From an uncultured Alistipes sp. (lineage in GTDB: Bacteria > Bacteroidota > Bacteroidia > Bacteroidales > Rikenellaceae), in assembly GCA_944326035.1 (NCBI GenBank), contig CALVCS010000001.1, positions 82,922-146,921 of the forward strand: a stretch of DNA of 64,000 bases, given 5' to 3'. This document shows positions 44,448 to 53,820 of the stretch, one piece after another. The position numbers and the translations under genes are program-made. Position 1 is the stretch's first letter; every line of letters begins with the position of its first letter. Under the pieces are notes generated by a model. It made no database searches, was not told the DNA's origin, and was given only the letters and a program-made list of their open reading frames with translations.

Positions 44448-45485
44448 TTAGAACAGCGAGGGGAAGAAGACCGACACGATCAACAACAGAAGCCCGACAC
44501 ACAATACGACAATCGTTTTGCTCGAACTTCCTTTCCACTCTTTAAGCACAATGCCCCAGAAGTTACTGAAGACGATGTTCAGCGACATGAGGATACTCCA
44601 ACTGAAAGCCACCAACATTGCATTATCGGCGATGAAGCTCTGTCCCATGCCCAGGAACAGGAACTGCATGTACCACAACGAACCGCCCAACAACGAGAAA
44701 AGCAGGTTGCTGGCCAGCACCGAACCGCCCACCGTACGATATTCGTGGAACGATTTGTTCTTACGGAACAGATAAACGCAATAGATAAAGTTGGTCAGGA
44801 AGCCCCCGAACATCACGAAGATATGGACCGGACTGAAAGAGAGCAGTTCTGAACAGCCGTTAGCGATCGCCGCATCGGCAATCGGTTGACCTGCCGCCAG
44901 CCCGTAATTCATGCAGGCGCTCATCAAACCGGCAAAAATCGCAATGATCAGCCCCTTTTTCAAGGCAAACTCTTTGACCGCTGCTTTCTTTTCTTCGGCG
45001 CTCATGGCCTTGTCGCGCAATGAACCGGCATAACCGATCACCGCAATACCGGCCAACGAAATCGCCACACCGATCAACAAAGCCCAACCTCCGGGGGTCG
45101 TAAAGAGATTTTCACCGGCCACAATCGGCGGAATAATGGTCCCGAAGGCCGCACAGAAACCGGCGGATACGGACTGTCCCAACGAAATACCCAGGTAACG
45201 CATGCTCAGCCCCCAGGTCAACCCGCCGACACCCCACAAGGCCCCGAACAGAACGGCCAACGCCATCGAACTCACCGGAGCCGATGTCAGCACCGTTCCC
45301 AAGGCATCGAACGGAACGGCATACAACGTAAAAACCCATGGCAGAAGAATCCAGGAGACGATCCCTTGAGCGATCCAATAGGTTTCCCACGACCAATTTT
45401 TAATTTTGTTGATAGGCACGTAATAGCTCGATCCGGCGAACGAACCGATGGTCATCAGCAAAATTCCGATTAAAATACTATTCAT
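44448..45485 (-). CDS. rhaT: L-rhamnose:proton symporter
   Basis: A 345-residue membrane protein with about ten helices, of the RhaT family: FAGSSYYVPINKIKNWSWETYW, WGVGGLTWGLSMRYLGISLGQS, and a long central loop (YAGSLRDKAMSAEEKKAAVKEFALKKG in two stretches). It imports L-rhamnose with protons (rhaP in Bacteroides nomenclature). It lies between the isomerase and mutarotase genes on the same strand. Confidence 0.93.
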   Translation of the reverse strand: MNSILIGILLMTIGSFAGSSYYVPINKIKNWSWETYWIAQGIVSWILLPWVFTLYAVPFDALGTVLTSAPVSSMALAVLFGALWGVGGLTWGLSMRYLGISLGQSVSAGFCAAFGTIIPPIVAGENLFTTPGGWALLIGVAISLAGIAVIGYAGSLRDKAMSAEEKKAAVKEFALKKGLIIAIFAGLMSACMNYGLAAGQPIADAAIANGCSELLSFSPVHIFVMFGGFLTNFIYCVYLFRKNKSFHEYRTVGGSVLASNLLFSLLGGSLWYMQFLFLGMGQSFIADNAMLVAFSWSILMSLNIVFSNFWGIVLKEWKGSSSKTIVVLCVGLLLLIVSVFFPSLF

Positions 45486-45575
45486 AGATTCAGTAGATTA
45501 GGTAGTCGTTTCAATACGGCGAAAGCGCCGTCCTCACGGAGCAACGCTTTCGCCCGATAATGATCGTCTCTCGGT

Positions 45576-46829
45576 TTATCGTTTCGAGGTAACGTCCTTT
45601 TCGTACTGTTCGATGACGGAGATGTACTCTTCGGCCACGGGAGTTCCGTTTTTCAGGCAGAAGTAGTCGTACACAGCCGACCAAGGCAGACTCTTGGCTT
45701 CTTCCAACAGGGCCAGACGCTGGAAATATTTCCCGGCCGCTTCGTTTTCACGCAGCTTCTTGATCGGCGACAGCAGCGCCTGCAAGAAGGCTTTCTGGGT
45801 AGCACGGCTCCCGATTACATAAGCGCCGATACGGTTGATCGATGCGTCGAAGTAATCCAGTCCGATGTTCACGCGATTCAAGGCATCGGCCCATACGATT
45901 TCTTGGGCCAACAGAGCCACGCTATCGTTCAGAATCACCACATGGTCGCTGTCCCAACGAACCGGACGGCTGACGTGCAACAACACTTCCGGCGTGAAGA
46001 GCAACATCGAAGAGATCTTGTCATAGGTTTCTTCGGTCGGATGGAAGTGACCCATGTCGAGGGTAGCCATCAGCCCATTCTGTACGGCATAACCCATATA
46101 GAATTCGTGCGAACCGACCGTAAAGCTTTCGAGACCCACCCCGAACACTTTGCTTTCGACCCCGTCTTTCACATTCGGGCATTTCACGGCGAAGATCTGA
46201 TCCAACGAATCCTTCAACAGCGAACGATAGTAGTAACGATTCACGGTCAGGTCTTTCGAACCATCATGAATCCACAGGTTGTGGCAAGCCTTGCTGCCCA
46301 GCTGTTCGCCCATGGCTTCGGCGATCTTACGGCTGCGGATGGTGTGTTCGATCCAGAAATCGCGGATCCCTTTGTCCGGGTTCGACAGCGACAGGTCGCC
46401 GCTCTTGGGGTGCGAGAAACTGGTACTGTTGAAGTCCAACTTCATGTTGTTGGCCTTGGCCCAGTCGATCCAGCTCTGGAAGTGTTTCACTTCGATCTGG
46501 TCACGGTCGACTTTCTGTCCCCCGAAATCGCCATAAATGGCATGCAGGCTCAGGCGGTGATTCCCCGGAATCAACGTTTTCACCTTTTCAATATCTTGGC
46601 GCACTTCGTCGATGTTGCGGGCTTTGCCGGGATAGTTCCCCGTAGCCTGGATCCCACCGGAGAGTTGTCCGTCGGGATTTTCGAAACCCGTCACATCGTC
46701 GGTCTGCCAGCAGTGCAGCGACAGGGAAATGTTCTGGAGCTGTTGGAGCGCCTTGTCAGTATCGATACCCAGCTCGGCATAACGTTCCTTGGCTGCCTCG
46801 TAGGCTTTGATAATCTGTGCTTCTTTCAT
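45576..46829 (-). CDS. rhaA: L-rhamnose isomerase
   Basis: A 417-residue TIM-barrel aldose-ketose isomerase that makes L-rhamnulose (rhaI in Bacteroides). Visible family segments are SLHCWQTDDVTGFE, NHRLSLHAIYGDFGG, LDFNSTSFSHP, NLWIHDGSKD and LDMGHFHPTE with metal ligands. The length is full for the family. It is 52 bases downstream of the kinase gene. Confidence 0.95.
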   Translation of the reverse strand: MKEAQIIKAYEAAKERYAELGIDTDKALQQLQNISLSLHCWQTDDVTGFENPDGQLSGGIQATGNYPGKARNIDEVRQDIEKVKTLIPGNHRLSLHAIYGDFGGQKVDRDQIEVKHFQSWIDWAKANNMKLDFNSTSFSHPKSGDLSLSNPDKGIRDFWIEHTIRSRKIAEAMGEQLGSKACHNLWIHDGSKDLTVNRYYYRSLLKDSLDQIFAVKCPNVKDGVESKVFGVGLESFTVGSHEFYMGYAVQNGLMATLDMGHFHPTEETYDKISSMLLFTPEVLLHVSRPVRWDSDHVVILNDSVALLAQEIVWADALNRVNIGLDYFDASINRIGAYVIGSRATQKAFLQALLSPIKKLRENEAAGKYFQRLALLEEAKSLPWSAVYDYFCLKNGTPVAEEYISVIEQYEKDVTSKR

Positions 46830-46881
46830 CGGTTGAATGATTTAATTTAAGTGTATGGTTTAATGGTTGTGTACAAATGAT

Positions 46882-48360
46882 TTACTGTATCAACAGGTGT
46901 TTCACCTTGGCATAAGCCGCATCCCAGGCCGCCGCATCTTCCGGCAGGAAGGTTTCGGTTTCGACTGCTTCGGCAATCATGTCGCGCATCTGTTGCAGCG
47001 AGTTCACATAACCGGCCGCCCGTGCCTGCAGCATGATATTCCCGATCGCCGTCGCTTCCGACGGTCCGGCAACCACCGGCAACCCGATGGCATTGGCCGT
47101 AAACTGATTCAAGAGCTTATTCTTGGAGCCGCCCCCGATGATATGCAGTTTTTCGATGGGGAACGGAGCCAGTTTCTGGAATTTACCCAAAATATCCTTA
47201 TACTTCAGCGCCAGCGATTCGAAGATGCAACGAATCAGCTGCGGATGAGTTTCCGGAACCGGTTGACCGCTGCGGGTGCAGAAGTCCGCAATCGCCCGAA
47301 TCATGCTCTTGGGGTTGGCAAACGAAGGATCGTCCGGATCGATAAACGAACGGAACGCTTCGGCCTGACCGGCCATCTGGACAATTTCCGGATAGCTGTA
47401 GGAGATGCCCTCTTTCTTCCACTCCTTGATGCACTGTTCCAGGATCCACATCCCGGTAATGTTCTTCAACAAACGGGTCGTACCTTCCACCCCACCCTCA
47501 TTGGTGATGTTCAGGGCGGCGGTCTCTTCGGTAATCACAGCATCTTTCACCTCGATCCCCATCAGCGACCAGGTTCCCGAGCTGAGGTAGGCAAACTTTG
47601 CGTCTTTGGCCGGCACCGCTGCCACGGCCGAAGCCGTATCGTGTCCGGCAACGGCCACAACAGGAACCGGTCCCAAACCCGTATCGGTTGCCAACGCTTC
47701 CCGCAACGGACCGATCACCACGCCCGGCAAAATCACTTCGCCGAACAACGAAGCCGGAACACCCATTTTTTCGAGCAACTGCGTTTCGATCTTTTTCGTA
47801 CGCGGATTCAACAACTGCGAGGTCGAAGCAATCGTATATTCGGTCACCCGTTTCCCGGTCAGCATATAGCTCAGCGCATCGGGCATGAACAGCGCCTGTA
47901 CGGCGGCATTCAACACCGACGAACCGTCACGTTTCATTGCATAAAGCTGATAAAGGCTATTGAAATTCATCACCTGAATGCCGGTCAGCGCATAGACCTC
48001 GTCACGCGGCATCACCTTTTCGAAATATTGTTCGGGAGCGCCTTCGGTATGGGGATCCCGATAGGCATAGGGCAGACCGAGCAATTGACCATCCGAACCC
48101 AAAAACGCAAAATCGACACCCCAGGTATCGATTCCGATAGAGGTGATCGGCGTCCCCTCCTTGGCGCAGGCGATCATGCCCTCACGCAGATGTTCATAAA
48201 GCGAGAAAATATTCCAATAAAAATGACCGCCCAATTCCATGATCTGGTTGGGGAAACGGGTCAACTCTTTCATATGGAGTTTACCGTCACGCAGCGTACC
48301 CAGGATGGAACGACCACTTGTCGCCCCCAGGTCGAAAGCCAAAAACGAGATCTCTTTCAT
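46882..48360 (-). CDS. rhaB: Rhamnulokinase
   Basis: A 492-residue FGGY-family kinase that phosphorylates L-rhamnulose at C1 (rhaK in Bacteroides). The N-terminal motif LAFDLGATSGRSILG, the substrate segment SIGIDTWGVDFAFLG, ASTSQLLNPRTKKIET, VAVAGHDTASAVAAVP and the C-terminal IIGGGSKNKLLNQFTANA are characteristic of rhamnulokinases. It is the first gene of the operon, preceded by a leader of about 180 bases. Confidence 0.95.
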   Translation of the reverse strand: MKEISFLAFDLGATSGRSILGTLRDGKLHMKELTRFPNQIMELGGHFYWNIFSLYEHLREGMIACAKEGTPITSIGIDTWGVDFAFLGSDGQLLGLPYAYRDPHTEGAPEQYFEKVMPRDEVYALTGIQVMNFNSLYQLYAMKRDGSSVLNAAVQALFMPDALSYMLTGKRVTEYTIASTSQLLNPRTKKIETQLLEKMGVPASLFGEVILPGVVIGPLREALATDTGLGPVPVVAVAGHDTASAVAAVPAKDAKFAYLSSGTWSLMGIEVKDAVITEETAALNITNEGGVEGTTRLLKNITGMWILEQCIKEWKKEGISYSYPEIVQMAGQAEAFRSFIDPDDPSFANPKSMIRAIADFCTRSGQPVPETHPQLIRCIFESLALKYKDILGKFQKLAPFPIEKLHIIGGGSKNKLLNQFTANAIGLPVVAGPSEATAIGNIMLQARAAGYVNSLQQMRDMIAEAVETETFLPEDAAAWDAAYAKVKHLLIQ

Positions 48361-48839
48361 CCGTTACAATAAATAGTTTTTTTGATTACAGGCGTCCCGG
48401 CAGCGATCCCGCCCCTTCGTAAACAGACATTGACGTCCGCCTATCGGTCAGGGCAAGAGTTCCCGGCTCTGGGACATTGACTTAGGGCGAACCTGGTTTT
48501 TTATAGACCGATCTGGCTCATTTCAGGGCGCCGGCTATCATTTGACAAATATACACAAAACCCGTCGAAATTCAAATCCGACACGACTTTCACGTTCCAT
48601 TTTTCTACGGCCACTCCCGGACATCTTTTCACCCGACGATTTTCTCTCTTAGAGGCCTGTTAATCAATCTTTCTCTTGTTTTTTCAGACGATAGATTCGC
48701 CCATCGGAACTCCCGATTATACTTTTTCAAAGTCCTCCCTGAGCGTTTTTCGGGAAAGATATCCGTCCCCCGCTTCTCTCCCGAGTCTCCCCCATCCGAA
48801 AAGTCTGTTGGAGAACTTTCCGCAACGCTCCTCGAACAA
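48361..48839 (-). other. Upstream region of the rhamnose operon: promoter, long leader, repeats
   Basis: No gene is supported in these 479 bases. The transcript should start near 48540 and have a leader of about 180 bases. The leader contains two direct copies of GACATTGAC (plus-strand reading) at 48426-48434 and 48473-48481, 47 bases apart, and several GC-rich stems. The part from 48580 to 48839 lies between the promoter and the end of the upstream rhamnosidase gene, and I see nothing specific in it. Confidence 0.5.
48546..48576 (-). promoter_or_regulatory. Bacteroidetes promoter of the rhamnose operon
   Basis: On the minus strand TTTG (48576-48573) and TATATTTG (48553-48546) are separated by 19 bases, matching -33/-7 exactly. 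Confidence 0.8.
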
Positions 48840-50588
48840 CTAACGCACCACTTTCACCCCTTTGGGCGCCTCCACCGTCGTGGAGACCGTTCCATCGGCC
48901 TGTCGTTGATGCCGGACCCGAACGATTCCCCAAGGAGTAGGTACCGAGCCTTCGACCCATTGCAAATCTCCCAAATGGGGTTCGACCCGAATCTTTCGAC
49001 CGCCCGGTTCCGCGATCGTCACGCCCAACACATGTTCGGTCAACCAAGCCGTCGGCCCCGAAGCCCATCCGTGACAGAAACTATGACGCAATCCCTTATA
49101 ACAATAATCGCCATAGGTTCGATGTACATCCACCTTCCCGAGCGGTACGATTTCATCGATCCGGGCCGCGTTTTCCATCCAGCGAATATCGAAATCTTCC
49201 CAGAAGGTCGTAGCTCCCAGATCGAGCATCCCGCCCCAATAGCGTCGAATATGCTCCATCGCCCCGGTATAATCTCCGGCCAGCGCCTGAGCCTGCAACA
49301 TATAATACCCGTAAAACGTCGAGAAATTCTGCACTCCGTCCTGCGACAACACTTCATTGGCCTGTTCGGCCGGCACCAACCCCGCCAAGGCGATCAGCGC
49401 CGCCGATTGCTTGGAGGCGCGGTAATCGGGAACCACCTGTCGCATCCGATCGACCGTAGCACGGCATTGTGCCGCCAACGCCTCATTGCCCAACACCGCA
49501 GAGAGTTCCTCGCCTGCTTCGAGCGTCATCAACAGCAGGGCCTGCAATCCGGCATCGACGGCCGGTTTATTCTGACTGGTCGGCCAATCCAGAAAACGAC
49601 CTCCCCCCGTCAGATGTTCCTGTCCCTGCGCATCCACCGCCTCCATCAACCACGGCAACAAGCGATCCAGATAGGGCTTCTGCTCGGCCAGATAGGCCTT
49701 ATCGCCGGTATAGTGATAATAGTCCCGGTGGATCAACACCCACCAGAGCGTATAGGCACAGATCCCGTTCATCCAACCCGGCAGCGGAGTCTGGTCGCGA
49801 GCCTGATCCAACGTTTTGCGCAACACCTCGTTATCCCCAAACACCGACAGAATGGTACGGAGCTCGGGATGCGCATCGCCCATCCACACCAGCCGATCGC
49901 GTTTGATCCCGTCCCACAGATAGTTTTGCATATTCAGATGCACGGTATAGGCGCCCGTCATCCAGATGCTGTCCAGTCGCGGATCGCTCGAGTGGAACGA
50001 ACCCAGGTAGGGCAAATCCCGATACACGAAGATCGCCCGCACCTCTTGTATGTTCACGGTGACGTCCTCGGTCAGCAGATCGAGCCGCACAAACCGAAAA
50101 CCCGAATTCCCCACTTCGCTCACCCCATACCACGGCACTTCCATCTGGAAATCACGCATGGCATGATCGTTGGTCGCTCCGCTTTCGGGGGTAATATCGC
50201 TCATCGCCTCGCTCACCGATTCGCCCAAACGAACCCGGAAACGGGCCGGTTTCTTGCCCGAGATATCGGCGGTCACGATCTGTAGTCCCCCGTGAATTTC
50301 CCGACCGAAATCCAACAGCAAAGAAGGTCTCCGCCCCTCTTTACTGGTCATCACACAGTGCGGATAGGCCGCATTGATCATCTGTCCTTTCCCCCGGGAC
50401 AACAACACCTCGGGCGACTCGATCAACTCTCCGTTTTGCTGCCACATCACCCGTACCGGCGGCAAATAGGTTCGTACACGCGTATCGTGTTCCAGCGTAT
50501 CGGACATCCCCTCCGGGAAAACCGGAGGCAACTGGGCCGCCACCGAAAACGTGACGCCCAACATCCATAAGGTCAGTAGTTTTTTCAT
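48840..50588 (-). CDS. Exported alpha-L-rhamnosidase-like glycosidase (GH78-type)
   Basis: About 582 residues. The true start is the ATG at 50588, giving MKKLLTLWMLGVTFSVAA|QL as signal peptide. An N-terminal beta-sandwich (GREIHGGLQIVTADISGKKPARFRVRLGE) leads into an alpha/alpha toroid starting near LDSIWMTGAYTVHLNMQ. The GH78-like catalytic segment is DGIKRDRLVWMGDAHPELRTI. The closing HGWASGPTAWLTEHVLG is typical of the end of the barrel in these enzymes. It is shorter than many GH78 proteins and lacks their extra N-terminal modules. It lies 43 bases after the other GH78 gene. Confidence 0.8.
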   Translation of the reverse strand: MKKLLTLWMLGVTFSVAAQLPPVFPEGMSDTLEHDTRVRTYLPPVRVMWQQNGELIESPEVLLSRGKGQMINAAYPHCVMTSKEGRRPSLLLDFGREIHGGLQIVTADISGKKPARFRVRLGESVSEAMSDITPESGATNDHAMRDFQMEVPWYGVSEVGNSGFRFVRLDLLTEDVTVNIQEVRAIFVYRDLPYLGSFHSSDPRLDSIWMTGAYTVHLNMQNYLWDGIKRDRLVWMGDAHPELRTILSVFGDNEVLRKTLDQARDQTPLPGWMNGICAYTLWWVLIHRDYYHYTGDKAYLAEQKPYLDRLLPWLMEAVDAQGQEHLTGGGRFLDWPTSQNKPAVDAGLQALLLMTLEAGEELSAVLGNEALAAQCRATVDRMRQVVPDYRASKQSAALIALAGLVPAEQANEVLSQDGVQNFSTFYGYYMLQAQALAGDYTGAMEHIRRYWGGMLDLGATTFWEDFDIRWMENAARIDEIVPLGKVDVHRTYGDYCYKGLRHSFCHGWASGPTAWLTEHVLGVTIAEPGGRKIRVEPHLGDLQWVEGSVPTPWGIVRVRHQRQADGTVSTTVEAPKGVKVVR

Positions 50589-50631
50589 CAATTCACATTC
50601 AGTTTATCACTCAAATCTGCCCGTTCCCTCT

Positions 50632-52896
50632 CTACCGCGAGGTCAATCGGAAAGTATGACGTCCCGAGCCAACTCCGACGATCTTCACCGCCCCACGGTC
50701 CAGCTCCAGGTCTGGTAATACTTGACCATCCATCTCCACCTGCACCCGTTTGGCATCTACGCCCGACACCAATGGCAGGTAAACATCTCCGGTCATATTG
50801 GCCGGCAGGTCGACCGTCAGATCAAACGTTCCCGATCGATTTTCGAACGACACGCTCACCGCTCCGCGGATCGTCGGCACCTCGATCGAAGCCTCGCTCA
50901 ACCAGGCCGGCTGAGGCGCGATCCGCACCCGACGATACCCCGGTTCGATCGGCTCGACACCCATCAATTTGCGCGGGATGATATTGCCCGGCACCGCTCC
51001 CCAAATGTGATTCCAGTCCTGATTGGACTTAAAGAGAATGTCCCAGGCCTCCATGGTGATGGTCGAACCTCCACGAATCATGTTGTACCAACTGCGCACA
51101 TCGGTCGAACTCATCAGATCAAGCGCTTGCTCGACCTGTCCCGTCTCGTACAACGCCTCCAGCAGGAATTGGGAGGCATAGACACTGCACTCCATCCCGC
51201 GCGAAGCGATGTACACACCCAAAGGCCCCAACATACGAGGTTCGGCCACCCCTAAAGCCACCGGGAAAATATTGCTGTACAACGATACGCTGTCGGTTCC
51301 GATACCATCCCGATACAAGCCCAATTTCCGATCGAAAAACAACTGATTGATGCTACTGCGCACTTTCTCGGCTTGTTGGGCATACGTCACCGAATCGGCC
51401 GTCTCGCCAATCGCACCGGCCAGACGACTCAACAACGCCAACGACGCATAGTGGAACGAATTGGGACTGATGTTGCGGGGCGTAAAGACAAACCGATCGC
51501 GTGGCCAGTCGGTGATATCGGCCAGCCGTTGCCCCTGAGGAAGATGGATTGACGCTTTCAGCGCACTGTCCACCCGGGGATTCCCTTCTACACTGATAAT
51601 TCCATTCTCGTCTTCGAGAATCGACAGGGTCTTCTTCTTCAACAGTTCGTAATGAGTCCGGGCCGAACGGATATCCCCCGTATACAGATAATCGTACCAG
51701 GCAATCATCACCGATTGCAGAATCCATTCCGTCGGCCAGGTCGCATGGTAGAGCAGGTATTCATGGGAGTGCCGGGCCAGGGAGTACTCCTTGTCGGCAT
51801 AATAATGACACAGCTGATTGAGCAGCGCATCGGCCTCATAGGGAATCCGTTCCCGATCGCCATCCACATACACGCCGGCAAAACTGGTCGCCTTGACCGA
51901 GTAGCGACACAACTCCCACACCTGATTGAGCACCGTATCCGACGAGGTGAACCGTACGGCCGTATCGTCGAACGGATAGTTCACGCTCTGACGCAATAGG
52001 GCCGTCGCCGACAACGGACGATCATACCCCTCTATTTCGCAATAACGAAACGGGTAGACCTCTCCGATATAATCGGGCATCAGAATCGCCAGGGGCGGGG
52101 TCGTCCGCGTATTGCGGCCTCCAGCCGGGATTTTAATGAAGTAGGTATGGCGTCCCGGCAACAGGCCCAATTTCATGGACTGATAGCGAATCGTGCCCGG
52201 CGGCCGACGATCGACCCGTCCCTCCTTGAGCGCTTCGCCCAGATGGACGATCACCGAATCGCCTTCTCCATCCGATTCCAGCGTCACTTTCAGCTGGGCA
52301 AACGAGGCCCGACCAAAATCGGCCCAATAGGTCCCGTCCGGACAACGTTGCCAGGCCACGGGTATTTCATCGCTCTTTTCCAGGGGATAGACCGCCGTCT
52401 GATAGTCGGTCAACGCAGGAGCCGTACGAAAAGCCCGAATCTGAGACCACTCCTGCATAAAGCCATTGTTGGCCGAACGGACCATCCAATAGTAGTTCGT
52501 ATTGGGTTTCAGGGGTTTTCCCTCATAACGGACCGCCACGGAGTTATCCGACGAGACCGTTCCGCTATTCCACATATCGGGACGGAAACGCCTCAACAGC
52601 TCGGGACTCGTCGCTACCATAATCTGATAGGCCGTCTGTCGCACATCGCTACGTACATCGTTGACCTGCCAACCGAACATCGGCTGCCGATTATAAATCA
52701 ACGGAACCTGTAACCGTTCGATGGCCCGTGCCGTACTGTCCAAGGTCAATTGAGTCAGATAACCGTCCATCCACACCCGATCAGTGTGTTCCAACAGATC
52801 GGTTCGGAGTGCCGTCGGTGGTGCACCCTGCGCCACGGAAAGAGTTCCCCAAACCATCAAGGCCAATAACGAACTCCAGCCTATTCTTTTCCCCAT
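50632..52896 (-). CDS. Exported alpha-L-rhamnosidase (GH78 family)
   Basis: 754 residues with a signal peptide (MGKRIGWSSLLALMVWGTLSVA|QG). The N-terminal fibronectin-like module is classic GH78 (VRQTAYQIMVATSPE ... KPNTNYYWMVRSAN). A beta-sandwich comes next, then the alpha/alpha barrel with the acidic catalytic segment VYVDGDRERIPYEADALLNQL and HATWPTEWILQSVM. The C-terminal beta-domain closes with YRRVRIAPQPAW. The enzyme releases terminal rhamnose from plant glycans or glycosides. It is probably cotranscribed with the second GH78-type gene, immediately upstream of the rhamnose catabolic operon. Confidence 0.88.
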   Translation of the reverse strand: MGKRIGWSSLLALMVWGTLSVAQGAPPTALRTDLLEHTDRVWMDGYLTQLTLDSTARAIERLQVPLIYNRQPMFGWQVNDVRSDVRQTAYQIMVATSPELLRRFRPDMWNSGTVSSDNSVAVRYEGKPLKPNTNYYWMVRSANNGFMQEWSQIRAFRTAPALTDYQTAVYPLEKSDEIPVAWQRCPDGTYWADFGRASFAQLKVTLESDGEGDSVIVHLGEALKEGRVDRRPPGTIRYQSMKLGLLPGRHTYFIKIPAGGRNTRTTPPLAILMPDYIGEVYPFRYCEIEGYDRPLSATALLRQSVNYPFDDTAVRFTSSDTVLNQVWELCRYSVKATSFAGVYVDGDRERIPYEADALLNQLCHYYADKEYSLARHSHEYLLYHATWPTEWILQSVMIAWYDYLYTGDIRSARTHYELLKKKTLSILEDENGIISVEGNPRVDSALKASIHLPQGQRLADITDWPRDRFVFTPRNISPNSFHYASLALLSRLAGAIGETADSVTYAQQAEKVRSSINQLFFDRKLGLYRDGIGTDSVSLYSNIFPVALGVAEPRMLGPLGVYIASRGMECSVYASQFLLEALYETGQVEQALDLMSSTDVRSWYNMIRGGSTITMEAWDILFKSNQDWNHIWGAVPGNIIPRKLMGVEPIEPGYRRVRIAPQPAWLSEASIEVPTIRGAVSVSFENRSGTFDLTVDLPANMTGDVYLPLVSGVDAKRVQVEMDGQVLPDLELDRGAVKIVGVGSGRHTFRLTSR

Positions 52897-52924
52897 AATT
52901 TTCGCGAAAGATTTGGTATAATAA

Positions 52925-53419
52925 TTATTGTTGAGCCATCGCTTGTTCTCTCTGGATCTGATCCCGATATAACACCGCCTTAGTAGAGTCTACTCCTTTA
53001 AAAATGGTTTTCATTCCATTGACTTCTTCGATCACCAGATAGGGTCCGGGGCGATTTTGACGCACCAGCAGTCGACATCTTCCCCAATCCTTGACCCGGA
53101 AGTATCCTTTATGGGTCCCTCCGAACGAAAATCCATTCGAACGATGCCCCGCCGAAGGAATCTGATCCATCAGCTCCACGCTGCGAATCTGTTCAAAAGG
53201 AATGGAGCATCCATACATACCGGTAAAACGAACCTCCTGACCGGTTATTTCCAACGAGGTCGGCCAACACCCCCAGATCAACAACACTGCCATAAAAACC
53301 AAGGCCACTATCCAGGCCGGAATCCGAAAAGCATCGCGTATCGGCTCGGGATGGTGATCGAACTTTTTAGCCTTCACGCTCAAAACAGATATACTCACCA
53401 TCAGTGGCAGCAGCAACAT
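52925..53419 (-). CDS. Membrane-anchored PH-like domain protein, probably the 3' part of a frameshifted DUF3784 gene
   Basis: From the ATG at 53419 (which overlaps the previous stop as TGATG) about 164 residues are encoded. A first hydrophobic helix ends in KAKKFDHH, a second is WIVALVFMAVLLIWGCW, and a beta-rich bacterial PH-like domain follows (LEITGQEVRFTGMYGCSIPFEQIRSVEL ... IEEVNGMKTIFKG). The open frame continues upstream to 53458 without an ATG. Its upstream extension (GYYLFRWLGSPLG) reads like the continuation of the DUF3784 helix encoded in the other frame. It is either translationally coupled or the broken end of one gene. Confidence 0.6.
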   Translation of the reverse strand: MLLLPLMVSISVLSVKAKKFDHHPEPIRDAFRIPAWIVALVFMAVLLIWGCWPTSLEITGQEVRFTGMYGCSIPFEQIRSVELMDQIPSAGHRSNGFSFGGTHKGYFRVKDWGRCRLLVRQNRPGPYLVIEEVNGMKTIFKGVDSTKAVLYRDQIQREQAMAQQ

Positions 53420-53661
53420 CAGCGTAGTGCCCAACGGGCTTCCGAGCCAGCGAAACAAATAATACCCCCCACAGTCAGCAGCGCCGCACCGGCCAAAAGC
53501 CTAAATGCATACCGTCCCAACCCTTCGAAATCGATGTATTGTTTCCGTGCGGCAGGGAGCAGGCTATAAAAACTAATCGTGCGAGGAAATTTCCGGATTC
53601 CAACGGCTATAACCGCTATCAATCCGCCCATGATCATACCGGTCCAGTCCATATCGATCAT
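53419..53661 (-). CDS. DUF3784-type small membrane protein, probably the 5' part of a frameshifted gene
   Basis: 80 residues from the ATG at 53661 (MIDMDWTGMIMGG). One hydrophobic helix is followed by KFPRTISFYSLLPAARKQYIDFEGLG, the typical DUF3784 loop, and a second helix AFRLLAGAALLTVGG. After a run of six G on the coding strand (53470-53465) the frame gives an unrelated tail and stops. One extra G would join it to the next frame and give a single protein of about 245 residues. The role of the family is unknown. Confidence 0.6.
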   Translation of the reverse strand: MIDMDWTGMIMGGLIAVIAVGIRKFPRTISFYSLLPAARKQYIDFEGLGRYAFRLLAGAALLTVGGIICFAGSEARWALR

Positions 53662-53706
53662 TTTTATCTCTTTACAAAAAAAAGAATTATTCGGCAGATT
53701 CCCAAA

Positions 53707-53737
53707 TTGGGATTTTCGGAAAAAACCGATAACTTTA
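53707..53737 (+). promoter_or_regulatory. Bacteroidetes promoter of the mannonate genes
   Basis: TTG (53707-53709) and TAACTTTA (53730-53737) are separated by 20 bases. The -7 box has one mismatch to TAnnTTTG. The start codon is 83 bases downstream. Confidence 0.6.
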
Positions 53738-53820
53738 ACCGTTGGTATCGCCACGCGAAAGCACTTCCGGCGGACCTTACACGGGATTCATTCTGTTAAC
53801 TCGTCAAAATCAAATATTCT

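Noticed and set aside
46867..48372. A 501-codon plus-strand open frame opposite rhaB
   Set aside because: The minus strand encodes a complete rhamnulokinase with family motifs. The plus-strand frame is a shadow rich in H, R, Q and I.
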